This document shows positions 19,431 to 26,746 of a stretch of DNA of 64,000 nt, piece by piece. The stretch is taken from NCBI GenBank assembly GCA_018066125.1, contig JAGHSA010000050.1, positions 62,001 to 126,000 on the forward strand. The letters are read 5' to 3'. Source of the stretch: Candidatus Cryptobacteroides onthequi. GTDB taxonomy: Bacteria > Bacteroidota > Bacteroidia > Bacteroidales > UBA932. Numbering within the stretch: the stretch's first letter is position 1; each line of letters starts with the position of its first letter. Below the pieces are notes generated by a model, which was given only the letters and a program-made list of their open reading frames with translations, did not search any database and was not told the origin of the DNA. Both the position numbers and the translations under genes were made by a program.

Positions 19431-20459
19431 CTATGCCTCCTCTTCAGCAACTTCTTCCTCTTCTCCCTCGGTCACGAAGTCGAGCGATGCGAATGATACG
19501 ATCTCGTTGTACCAGTCGATCACCTTCTTCATGTGTGACACATAGAACCTGTCCTCATCATAAGTAGGGACAGCCTTTGCAAAGAGAGCCTTGAGCTCAT
19601 CTGCAGATGCCTTTGAAGTAGGAGCCTGAGCGTCTCCGAGAGCCTCCTTGAGAGCAAGGAACACATCCTGAAGCTTCATCTCACCCTCTGATGTGTAGAT
19701 GGAGATGTCTGCAAGTGTATTCACCCTGCTGTGAGCATCGAGAGCTGTTCTTTTCTTTGTGCTGAGAGCTTCAGCGATGATACCATTGCGGGCCTGTGCG
19801 ATGAAGGTGAAAAGGCCGTGCTGTCCTGATACTGACAGGATTCTTGCGAGATTTGTTTTCATATTTTTCTGTTTTTCTTGTTTTACTATTTCTTTCAGGA
19901 CCATGTCAGTCCTCTCATGGAGGACATCGAGTCCGGAATCGTTGATTATCAAATAATCTGCCGCAGCTGTATCAAATGTCTGCGCCGCCATGCGTGCCCT
20001 GATCTTCTGTTCGTCTGCGTTGTCACGCCGGCATGCCCTCATGACCCGCATTTCAATCGGTGCGTCCACCAGAACGACCTTGTCCACATAAGGGTGGAAA
20101 AGAGGCTTCTGAAGGAAAATCGCCGACTCCATCACCACTATATCCGCTCCGCTGTGAGCATCCCTCCAGGCAATGAAATCTTCCAGAACCCTGGGATGGA
20201 CTACCGACTCGAGAGCCTCGAGTCTGCGGGAATCGCTGAAAATCACCGAAGCAAGAGCCTTGCGGTCAACCTTGCCTGAGTCATCGGATATCCGGCAGCC
20301 GAGAGCCGCCGAAATCCTCTCCACCAGTTCCCTGTCCGAGTCATACAGCGACTTCGCCCTTGAATCAGAGTCATACACCGGTATGCCCTTTGTCTCCAGG
20401 TAATGGCAGACTTCACTCTTTCCACTGCCTATACCTCCCGTCACCACAAGAGTAAGCAT
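19431..20459 (-). CDS. coaE: Dephospho-CoA kinase fused to a DUF5606 domain
   Basis: Residues 1-195 are CoaE, which phosphorylates dephospho-CoA in the last step of CoA synthesis: P-loop GGIGSGKS (8-15), YDSD at 29-32, and VVHPRVLEDF around 86-95. Residues 200-330 match DUF5606 (NLARILSVSGQHGLFTFIAQ and following), a Bacteroidota family normally encoded by a separate gene next to coaE. The two are joined in frame by a lysine/glutamine-rich linker, KQEKQKN, encoded by A-rich DNA that looks like a former intergenic leader. The internal ATG at 19862-19860 begins exactly where a free DUF5606 protein would start and may still be used. The DUF5606 function is unknown. The C-terminus is acidic (EGEEEEVAEEEA). 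Confidence 0.88.
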   Translation of the reverse strand: MLTLVVTGGIGSGKSEVCHYLETKGIPVYDSDSRAKSLYDSDRELVERISAALGCRISDDSGKVDRKALASVIFSDSRRLEALESVVHPRVLEDFIAWRDAHSGADIVVMESAIFLQKPLFHPYVDKVVLVDAPIEMRVMRACRRDNADEQKIRARMAAQTFDTAAADYLIINDSGLDVLHERTDMVLKEIVKQEKQKNMKTNLARILSVSGQHGLFTFIAQARNGIIAEALSTKKRTALDAHSRVNTLADISIYTSEGEMKLQDVFLALKEALGDAQAPTSKASADELKALFAKAVPTYDEDRFYVSHMKKVIDWYNEIVSFASLDFVTEGEEEEVAEEEA

Positions 20460-20462
20460 GAG

Positions 20463-21443
20463 CTAGCCTCCATTTTCGATACAGTCAAAGATATCCGGGG
20501 TCACCTCGCAGTCGATCACGCCGGAAGGCAGTTCGGAGACCTTCGCTATGCATCGCCCGTTCCTCGACTTGGCAAAGTCGGCATAGTCAATGTAGATGAC
20601 AACCTCATCCGTCCTGTCTGAAGGCATAGGAAAGACACACTTGAAAGCGACATCAGCCACTGAAGGATATACCGAGAAGGTCTTGCCGGCAGGTGCATTC
20701 CTGACAGCCACCGGCACGCTCTTGGTGATCTCGACATAGCGTGTGACATCCAGAGAATAATTGACTGCCGACTGAGAGAGTCTGACACCCTTCGGCACAT
20801 CCAGCTTGAGCGATCCGCTCTTGGAAGAGCTGAGATTGGTCATCTGAAGAGGCTCGGTGACTATCTTGTCGATATTCTCAAGATACTGGGGCTCCCCGTA
20901 CACGATCACAGAATCAGGAGTCACACTGAGTCCGCTGCGGGACATATACTGCGACTTGTAACTGATGACGCTGACCGGAACGACCGCGACAGTCTTATGG
21001 TTCTCCACCGGGAAATTGAATGTGAAACCGGTAGTGGAGAATCCTCTGAGAGTGACATTCTTTCCGAAAATCTCGGAGATATAGCCTCCAAGGTCATTCG
21101 CCGACACAAAGAACTCATCACCGGACTTGTGTGTGAACACAGCTGAATCAAAGTGGACAACCACCGGGTCTTTCCTTTCCGCTCTGCTCAGCGCCAGAAT
21201 CCTCCTGCCGGAACAGTAGCAGCTGGCCTCGATGAGACACACATTGGAAGATAGCCTCTGATGTCCCTGAATGTCACTTTCCGCCACCACAGGCACCTTC
21301 AGAGTCTCACCGTCATAGTTCTGGTCTATGGAGTAGGTCAGCCAGAAAATAAAAGCCAAAAGAAGAGATGTGATGAACGCAGTCACATCCCTCCTTGACA
21401 AGTTCTTTACGGCGGCAAGCCTGACTAACCACTGCCTGAGCAT
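20463..21443 (-). CDS. YbbR-like domain protein (CdaR-type), membrane anchored
   Basis: A 326-residue protein with one N-terminal membrane helix (about 24-40, FITSLLLAFIFWLTY) followed by a long beta-rich extracytoplasmic region, the layout of YbbR-domain proteins. In Firmicutes YbbR/CdaR controls the diadenylate cyclase CdaA; in Bacteroidota the gene sits next to coaE, as here, and no cyclase gene is adjacent. The phrases SVTPDSVIVYGEPQYLENI and FKCVFPMP are typical of YbbR repeats. It lies in the nusB-yajC-ybbR-coaE-rimO operon, with a 12-base gap to yajC and a 3-base gap to coaE. Confidence 0.8.
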   Translation of the reverse strand: MLRQWLVRLAAVKNLSRRDVTAFITSLLLAFIFWLTYSIDQNYDGETLKVPVVAESDIQGHQRLSSNVCLIEASCYCSGRRILALSRAERKDPVVVHFDSAVFTHKSGDEFFVSANDLGGYISEIFGKNVTLRGFSTTGFTFNFPVENHKTVAVVPVSVISYKSQYMSRSGLSVTPDSVIVYGEPQYLENIDKIVTEPLQMTNLSSSKSGSLKLDVPKGVRLSQSAVNYSLDVTRYVEITKSVPVAVRNAPAGKTFSVYPSVADVAFKCVFPMPSDRTDEVVIYIDYADFAKSRNGRCIAKVSELPSGVIDCEVTPDIFDCIENGG

Positions 21444-21455
21444 GGAGATGAACCG

Positions 21456-21764
21456 TTAGGCTGCAGTATTGTCCTTTACGATTGAGGACTTGTCGACTCT
21501 GAGCTTGGTCTCGCCGTCAACCTTGATGACGACATATCTGTCTTTGATCTCATCGACAGTGCCATAGATTCCGCCGGCGGTGATGATCTTGTCACCCTTC
21601 TTAAGGCTGTTGCGGAATTCTTCAAGTTCCTTCTGCTGCTTGCGCTGAGGACGGATCATGAAAAGCCACATGACTGCAAAAATAAGGATCATCATGATCC
21701 AGAAACTTGCCTGGCTGCCCTGAGCCGGTGCAGCTGCCTGAAGCAAAATGGTAAGCATATTCAT
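21456..21764 (-). CDS. yajC: Preprotein translocase subunit YajC
   Basis: YajC is a small accessory subunit of the SecDF-YajC complex. The 102-residue protein has a single membrane helix (about 20-38, FWIMMILIFAVMWLFMI) followed by the family motif RPQRKQQKELEEFRNSLKKG and a small beta domain, GDKIITAGGIYGTVDEIKD. It lies 21 bases after the nusB stop, in the same operon. The short glutamine/alanine-rich start (MNMLTILLQAAAPAQG) is usual in this phylum. Confidence 0.95.
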   Translation of the reverse strand: MNMLTILLQAAAPAQGSQASFWIMMILIFAVMWLFMIRPQRKQQKELEEFRNSLKKGDKIITAGGIYGTVDEIKDRYVVIKVDGETKLRVDKSSIVKDNTAA

Positions 21765-21785
21765 TCAGATAAAAATTTGTGATTG

Positions 21786-22724
21786 CTAGATTGAAAGTGA
21801 AAGGTTGTCCTTGATGAGCTTGTCAAGCAGTCCATTGACAAATGACCTGCTCTTCGGAGTGCCATAGAACTTGGATATCTCCACATACTCGTTGACAGTC
21901 ACCTTGTTCGGGATGGTCTTGAAGTTCTCAGCCTCGGCGAGTCCGGCGATGATCAGGACCACATCTGTAGAGAAGAGTCTGTCCTTGTCCCATTTCGGCA
22001 CAGCTCCCGCCACCATGTCAAAATACCTCTGATAGCCTGCGAATGCGCACCTGAGGAGCTTTGTGACAAACTCGAGATCGCTTTCCACAGCCGGATTGGT
22101 CTTTTTGATGATGTCGCTCTGATAGAGAGGAGGGAACTCCCATGGGGCACCCTTCGCCATGGCTTCAAGAGAGCGGCAGCACTGTGTGAGAGCATAGGCG
22201 AGATCATCGTTCCAGTAGATGGACATATCCTCGAGAATGACCTCGAGGTCCTCGTTATCCACAAGCTCCTGCTCGAATATCTTCACGAAGAGATCCACAT
22301 CTTCACGGAGTCCGGACTTCTCTGACTTCATATATTCCTGGAAATACTCCCTGGAGCTGACTGTCTCATACAATCTGCGGAGGAAGGCATCATTCTGATC
22401 CCATGAGAGTTTCTTGCGGGAAAGCAGCTTGACGAAATCGACATCTGCAGCCAGAGCGGCTGCCACGCCATTCTGAACGAACCTCATGTTCGGATTCCTT
22501 TCCTCTTCCGTCGGATTGAACTTGTTCCTCCTGGACTCGATACGGTCGGAGGCCTCCTTGGTCAGAGGACCGATGAGGGCCATCATGTATAGATAGAGAT
22601 CTCTGGTAGCCTCGCATGAGCGAGAAAGCTCTGCCTCAGCTTCCTTCAGCGTCATGGATGGATTTTCAGCGTAGCTGTAAAGCTCCTTGAACGCCTTGAT
22701 ACGGAGAATTCTTCTGTTAAGCAT
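21786..22724 (-). CDS. nusB: Transcription antitermination factor NusB, long Bacteroidota form
   Basis: NusB binds boxA RNA with NusE in antitermination complexes. The protein is 312 residues, about twice the size of E. coli NusB; the extra N-terminal half is helical and typical of Bacteroidota NusB. It starts MLNRRILRIKAFKELYSY, with the R-IKAF-LYSY pattern of this group, and the C-terminal NusB fold includes VVLIIAGLAEAENFKTIPNKVTVNEYVEISKFY (key elements NEYVEI and the ending KSRSFVNGLLDKL). It is the first gene of a minus-strand operon, behind a TATCTTTG promoter box. Confidence 0.92.
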   Translation of the reverse strand: MLNRRILRIKAFKELYSYAENPSMTLKEAEAELSRSCEATRDLYLYMMALIGPLTKEASDRIESRRNKFNPTEEERNPNMRFVQNGVAAALAADVDFVKLLSRKKLSWDQNDAFLRRLYETVSSREYFQEYMKSEKSGLREDVDLFVKIFEQELVDNEDLEVILEDMSIYWNDDLAYALTQCCRSLEAMAKGAPWEFPPLYQSDIIKKTNPAVESDLEFVTKLLRCAFAGYQRYFDMVAGAVPKWDKDRLFSTDVVLIIAGLAEAENFKTIPNKVTVNEYVEISKFYGTPKSRSFVNGLLDKLIKDNLSLSI

Positions 22725-22744
22725 ATTTCAACGAAAATTTTATG

Positions 22745-22752
22745 CAAAGATA
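22745..22752 (-). promoter_or_regulatory. Promoter -7 box for the nusB operon
   Basis: TATCTTTG on the minus strand, 20 bases before the nusB ATG. It is divergent from the box at 22775-22782. Confidence 0.55.
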
Positions 22753-22774
22753 ATAGAGAATCGATAAATTATTC

Positions 22775-22782
22775 TAATTTTG
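22775..22782 (+). promoter_or_regulatory. Promoter -7 box for the PUR-type gene
   Basis: TAATTTTG matches TAnnTTTG; predicted start about 22789, leader about 24 bases to the ATG at 22813. This supports that ATG over the upstream TTG at 22780, which lies inside the box. Confidence 0.55.
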
Positions 22783-22812
22783 CTTATTGAAAAAGCTAAA
22801 AAAACGACACAT

Positions 22813-23166
22813 ATGTACAGAGATGACTATGATCGCGGAAACTCTCAGGAGCGCGGAGCGGAAGATGTATTTTCAAAGCCGGTAAGGGCGGGAAAGCGCA
22901 CCTATTTCTTTGATGTCAAGTCAACCAGAGGCAACAACGACTTCTATCTCACCATCACAGAGAGCAAGAGAAGGACAGAGAGAGACGGCAGCTTCACGTT
23001 TGACAAGCACAAGATTTTCCTCTACAAGGAGGACTTCGAGAAGTTCCAGGAGGGTCTCGCCGAGGTCATCGGATACATAAAGGACAATTGCTTTGACGGC
23101 GAAATCCCTCAGAGGAGTCATGACGAAGACACGCAGGGCGACGGGCCTGCCGATGAAAGATTCTGA
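22813..23166 (+). CDS. PUR-family nucleic-acid-binding protein (DUF3276)
   Basis: A small basic/acidic protein of 117 residues from the ATG at 22813 (the frame extends to a TTG at 22780, but that codon is inside the promoter). The core AGKRTYFFDVKSTRGNNDFYL and SFTFDKHKIFLYKEDFEKF is the DUF3276/PUR-alpha-like repeat, a whirly-type fold that binds single-stranded DNA or RNA in related bacterial proteins. The last 25 residues are acidic and disordered. It is followed by a strong terminator at 23181-23207, so it is monocistronic. The specific role in the cell is not known; an RNA-chaperone-like function is inferred only from the fold. Confidence 0.88.
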   Translation: MYRDDYDRGNSQERGAEDVFSKPVRAGKRTYFFDVKSTRGNNDFYLTITESKRRTERDGSFTFDKHKIFLYKEDFEKFQEGLAEVIGYIKDNCFDGEIPQRSHDEDTQGDGPADERF

Positions 23167-23180
23167 GACCTCTGAGAAGC

Positions 23181-23207
23181 GCCGGCTGGACAGCCGGCCT
23201 TTTTTGT
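23181..23207 (+). terminator. Terminator after the PUR-type gene
   Basis: The stem GCCGGCTG / CAGCCGGC (loop GA) is followed by CTTTTTTG. Classical rho-independent structure. The amidohydrolase ATG is only 13 bases further on. Confidence 0.88.
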
Positions 23208-23219
23208 TTACAGACGGAT

Positions 23220-24506
23220 ATGGCTGCAGGAAAGATACTTTTGAAAGACATAACTGTCGATGGGGTCAGGAAAGACCTGCTCATCGAGAACGGCATCATA
23301 AGCCGCATCGCCGACGCTGGCACGGTCAGTGTCTCACCTGACATGGAGGTGACCGGCTGCAGCGGAAAAGTCGCGATGCCGGGGTTCATCAACATGCACA
23401 CGCATACTCCGATGACTCTGATGAGGGGCATCGAGGAGGATGTGGAATTTCATGAATGGATATCCAGGATATGGAAGGTAGAGGCCGGAATAGACAGCGA
23501 ATTCATCTATTGGAGCTCGAAGGTGGCATTCATCGAGATGCTCAAGAGCGGCACGACTACATTCAACGACCAGTACTGGTCATTCCAGGCCACCATGAAG
23601 GCTGCCGCCCAGATGGGCATCAGGCCGGTCACCGGATACGACATCATGGACAGGATGGATCCGTATGAGGCAGAAAGGCAGAAGGAGCAGTGCATCGAGA
23701 GATACGAGAAATACAAGGGAGAGATGGCTGAGGCCGATGGAGTATTCGCCCTCAATTTCCACGCCCATTATTCCGTAAGCGAGCCGATGATGCTGTGGGC
23801 GGCCGAGTTCGCACGAAAGAACGGCCTCCTGCTCCACACGCACATATCGGAGACGAAGAAAGAAGTCGAGGACTGCAAGGCGGCGCATGGAGGTCTCACG
23901 CCTGTCGAATATCTCGACAGCCTCGGGATACTGGGAGAGAACCTGATCGCGGCCCATACACTCTGGCTCACACCTCACGACATAGAGATCCTGGCCGGGC
24001 GGAAGGTCAGCTGTGTCCACAACATCAACTCCAACTGCAAACTTGCATCAGGTCTGCGCTTCCTGTACAGCGAGATGAAGGAAGCGGGCATAAACATCTG
24101 TCTGGGCACGGACGGAGCTGCTTCGTCCAACAACCTGGACATGCTCGAGACCATGAAGACTTCAGCCCTTGTACAGAAGGCATGGCGCGGCGACCCGAAG
24201 GCTCTGCCGCTGAACGAGCTGCTGGACATGGCCACAGTGAACGGAGCCAAGGTCCTGGGACTGAAGACGGGACGCATCGCAGAAGGCTGGAAAGCCGACA
24301 TATGCATAGTGGATACGGACAATCCGTACTTCCTCTCGCCCGGGTCGTTTCTGGCCAATTATGTCTACGCGGCCCACAGCGACTGCATAGACTCAGTCAT
24401 CTGCAACGGAAGATATGTCATGAAGGGCAGACAGGTGCCCGGAGAGAAAGAGATACTCAGAGAAGCATCGAAGGTGCTCCGTCATCTTTCAACCTTGTCC
24501 GTGTAA
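23220..24506 (+). CDS. Amidohydrolase, S-adenosylhomocysteine/methylthioadenosine deaminase type
   Basis: A 428-residue cytoplasmic metal-dependent hydrolase of the chlorohydrolase/MtaD group. Metal ligands are visible in MPGFINMHTHTPMTLMRG, NFHAHYSVSEP, HTHISETKKEV and LGTDGAASSNNLDMLETM; IAAHTLWLT is also typical of SAH/MTA deaminases. The likely reaction is deamination of S-adenosylhomocysteine and related adenosyl nucleosides, part of SAM recycling; guanine or cytosine deamination are less likely alternatives. The start is 13 bases after the terminator of the preceding gene, leaving no space for a normal promoter. Its 3' end overlaps, on the opposite strand, the stop codon of a deformylase gene fragment by 25 bases. 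Confidence 0.87.
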   Translation: MAAGKILLKDITVDGVRKDLLIENGIISRIADAGTVSVSPDMEVTGCSGKVAMPGFINMHTHTPMTLMRGIEEDVEFHEWISRIWKVEAGIDSEFIYWSSKVAFIEMLKSGTTTFNDQYWSFQATMKAAAQMGIRPVTGYDIMDRMDPYEAERQKEQCIERYEKYKGEMAEADGVFALNFHAHYSVSEPMMLWAAEFARKNGLLLHTHISETKKEVEDCKAAHGGLTPVEYLDSLGILGENLIAAHTLWLTPHDIEILAGRKVSCVHNINSNCKLASGLRFLYSEMKEAGINICLGTDGAASSNNLDMLETMKTSALVQKAWRGDPKALPLNELLDMATVNGAKVLGLKTGRIAEGWKADICIVDTDNPYFLSPGSFLANYVYAAHSDCIDSVICNGRYVMKGRQVPGEKEILREASKVLRHLSTLSV

Positions 24507-24625
24507 AGGATTCCGTCGAGGTGGTCGCACTCATGCTGGAATATGACGGCTGTGCAATCCCTGACCGTCTCGCTGGTGTCCTTCAATGTTAGGGACACAT
24601 AGTGGATAGTACCTCTGCTGCGTGT
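24482..24625 (-). pseudogene. Peptide deformylase gene fragment (last ~45 codons)
   Basis: Reading the minus strand back from the TGA at 24484-24482 gives a clear deformylase C-terminus: HYVSLTLKDTSETVRDC, then FQHECDHLDGILYTDKVER, with the metal-binding HECDH motif intact. The homology stops near 24610-24625, where AT-rich DNA begins, so the catalytic N-terminal two thirds are missing. It closely parallels the 3' end of the complete gene at 26747-27337, with differences including I/V, T/I and R/N near the C-terminus and a codon-sized gap. The residue changes suggest it diverged as a separate functional allele. It is not a simple recent copy. Confidence 0.8.
24502..24600 (+). repeat. Left copy of deformylase 3'-end direct repeat
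   Basis: By eye about 90% identical to 26767-26868 over the first 86 bases, followed by a gap that fits one missing codon. The best-matching core is about 24517-24587. Both copies have the same orientation and flank the AT-rich two-gene segment. Confidence 0.8.
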
Positions 24626-24691
24626 AGAATTAAAAGAGCAAAATCTGTGTCATAATAGTTCATTCGTTTAAATAATTACGAATAAGGTTGT

Positions 24692-24724
24692 TTTGTATAT
24701 GTTTTACTTCGCTAAATACATTTG
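24692..24724 (+). promoter_or_regulatory. Promoter of the astacin-like gene
   Basis: TTTG (24692-24695), a 21-base spacer, TACATTTG (24717-24724). The predicted leader is about 50 bases and ends AACTAACCACAATTATT before the ATG at 24783, a typical Bacteroidales A/T-rich leader. Confidence 0.65.
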
Positions 24725-24782
24725 CGAATGTTTTTCACATTATGTATATTCACTAATATTACATTAACTAACCACAATTATT

Positions 24783-25997
24783 ATGCGAAATCAACTAATT
24801 TTATCAGCAATTACGGTGATTCTTCTTGCATCATGCCAAGAGGAATCTATTGAGCCCAACAATTCCATGTTACGAGAGGAGATGGCTATGGCCATCGCAA
24901 CAAAAAGCGACTATGAACAATCAAGCGAGATTGCCATTGAAGCTTTCCCTCATGTTGAAAAAACACCTGTAATGCTCCCAAGTGGAGTTCTAGTGGCTCA
25001 AATGGATAGCTTGTATATACTTCAAGGAGACATCGTCCTTTCTGGGGAACAGTTAAATCAATTAGCATATCCCCAGATAGAAAGAGCAGCCATCACATCC
25101 GACTTCGTAAAGTATTGGCCAAATCACACGGTCTATTATACATATCGCCAAGGTTTTTCAGGCAGCAATGAGGTTCAATCAGCAATATCGGAGTGGGAAA
25201 ATAAAACCGGATTGGACTTCGTGTATGGAACAGGACGAGGTAATTATATTGAGTTTTCCAATAATTTCGAGGGGAGCTATTACTCAAGTTCAATAGGAAT
25301 GTCTGGAGGAAGACAAATTATAAGTTTGTATTACAACCAAATCGAGCCAGGTGTAGTAATGCATGAAATCGGCCATGCAATTGGTTTATTCCATGAACAT
25401 TGCCGAGCAGATCGAGATAACTATATCACGATATGTACAGAAAATATAATTGATGGCGGTATCCCGCAATTTGAAAAAAACACTTTTGCACAAGAAAGAA
25501 CGATTGGGCCATTCGACTTCGGATCTATCATGCTCTACAATTCTTCCCAAGGATCAAGGAATGGCCTTCCTACAATGCTAAACGTAAATGGCTTCCCTTT
25601 TACCGCACAGATTGACAGTCTATCTTACTGGGATGCTGAGACTGTAAAAGCAATCTATGGTCCACCTTATCATAAGTTGGTCTGCGATGTAACAGATTCA
25701 TACTATCAAGACTATGGTACTTCAGAGCAATGGAGCGAACAATGTGAATATAGCATCAAAATATACTCAGATAAAAATTATACAATCCCAGCTTCTTTAC
25801 AATATTACAGGAAGGTCAAAGTAAGACATACGATTGAGAGCATCGAATACGGAAATGTTGAATCATATAACGAAGACACTGTACATATAATACCTACTGG
25901 TACATCAGAGTACCATCTTGGCAGCGGATATACATACATGCATTCCGACTATGGAGAAGAATTTGGAAGAAGGGAGTACTACACAATTTTGTATTAA
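24783..25997 (+). CDS. Astacin-like (M12A) zinc metalloprotease, lipoprotein
   Basis: A 404-residue predicted lipoprotein: signal peptide with lipobox LASC (C18). An N-terminal segment of about 90 residues may act as a propeptide. The zinc site is HEIGHAIGLFHEHCRADRD: H194, E195, H198 and H204, the full astacin HExxHxxGxxHExxRxDRD signature, with the Met-turn SIMLY (M250, Y252) after it. A C-terminal region of about 130 residues has no recognised fold. The gene is markedly AT-rich compared with its neighbours, which suggests horizontal acquisition. It is followed six bases later by a barrel-like protein gene. It probably cleaves extracellular or envelope proteins; a host protein or glycoprotein target is possible but unproven. 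Confidence 0.9.
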   Translation: MRNQLILSAITVILLASCQEESIEPNNSMLREEMAMAIATKSDYEQSSEIAIEAFPHVEKTPVMLPSGVLVAQMDSLYILQGDIVLSGEQLNQLAYPQIERAAITSDFVKYWPNHTVYYTYRQGFSGSNEVQSAISEWENKTGLDFVYGTGRGNYIEFSNNFEGSYYSSSIGMSGGRQIISLYYNQIEPGVVMHEIGHAIGLFHEHCRADRDNYITICTENIIDGGIPQFEKNTFAQERTIGPFDFGSIMLYNSSQGSRNGLPTMLNVNGFPFTAQIDSLSYWDAETVKAIYGPPYHKLVCDVTDSYYQDYGTSEQWSEQCEYSIKIYSDKNYTIPASLQYYRKVKVRHTIESIEYGNVESYNEDTVHIIPTGTSEYHLGSGYTYMHSDYGEEFGRREYYTILY

Positions 25998-26003
25998 TTA
26001 ACT

Positions 26004-26594
26004 ATGAGTTATAGAAGAGTACTTATTTCAGTCGCAACAATGCTCCTTGTCTGCACATTCGCTAAGGGACAGACTCATGTGGAGATAGGTACGGGCATAA
26101 GCGACATCAGGGGGAACTATCCTCAGACCGGCTGCCATCAGAGCGCTGTAGCCGGTGTTGGATATGGGGTGAAGATTTCTGAAAGATGGATGGTAGACCC
26201 TATGGTCCAGATAACACTTGAGGGAAAGGAGAAACACGGGATAGGTTACTGCAAGATACCTGTAGCCCTCCTATATTGCAGCGGAAATTTCAAGTTTGGG
26301 GCCGGTCCTTATATGTCATGCCGAGTTTGGGAGGAAACGAATGAAGACTGGTCTTGCATATATTTGCCGACCTATCCGGAGCAATTAGATATTGATGCCA
26401 TATACGACTACCAAGAATGGCATTACAAGCGGTTTGATGCCGGTATCATGGGAAAGGTTTCCTATATGATAAAGAAAGTATATCTGGGACTGGAAGGCTC
26501 GTATGGCATACGAGACATCGGCCGGAGATATGACTCATATGTGATCAACGGACACACTCTTTCAGCAAACTTTGTTGTAGGCTATATGTTTTAG
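26004..26594 (+). CDS. Small outer-membrane beta-barrel-like protein
   Basis: A 196-residue protein with a Sec signal (MSYRRVLISVATMLLVCTFAKGQ, cleaved after about residue 23). It then has alternating hydrophobic strands with many aromatic and glycine residues (GYGVKISERWMVDPMVQITL, VAGVGYG, VYLGLEGSYGIRD) and ends in a strand finishing with F, FVVGYMF, as in eight-stranded barrels of the OmpA/PorT-like kind. It follows the astacin gene by six bases, so the two are co-transcribed and were probably acquired together. Base composition is intermediate between the astacin gene and the host genes. Function unknown; it could assist secretion, or bind the protease or its substrate. Confidence 0.72.
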   Translation: MSYRRVLISVATMLLVCTFAKGQTHVEIGTGISDIRGNYPQTGCHQSAVAGVGYGVKISERWMVDPMVQITLEGKEKHGIGYCKIPVALLYCSGNFKFGAGPYMSCRVWEETNEDWSCIYLPTYPEQLDIDAIYDYQEWHYKRFDAGIMGKVSYMIKKVYLGLEGSYGIRDIGRRYDSYVINGHTLSANFVVGYMF

Positions 26595-26691
26595 GCTTGC
26601 CAGCAAATGCTGGCTCCCCATCAGCACCTAAGTGGCATCAAATGGCTTCCGCCACAAAGAGTGCCTCTGGTGTGGCCAAATAGAAAAAGAA

Positions 26692-26729
26692 GCCGGCCTT
26701 GCGTTCATCTAGTCGCAAGGCCGGCCTGT
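26692..26729. terminator. Strong bidirectional terminator at the right edge of the AT-rich segment
   Basis: A 12-bp perfect stem, GCCGGCCTTGCG / CGCAAGGCCGGC, with a 10-base loop. On the minus strand it is followed by TTCTTTTTCT, so it ends the RNase Y-deformylase operon; on the plus strand the following CTGTTTATTG is weaker. Upstream, GCCAGCAAATGCTGGC (about 26599-26614) is a second, smaller dyad. Confidence 0.8.
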
Positions 26730-26746
26730 TTATTGTCATCGGATTA

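Noticed and set aside
26595..26691. Repeat-rich stretch with the dyad GCCAGCAAATGCTGGC as a possible recombination (attC-like) site
   Set aside because: It lacks the R and L box arrangement of attC sites and no integrase is present; it is more simply a secondary hairpin before the terminator.
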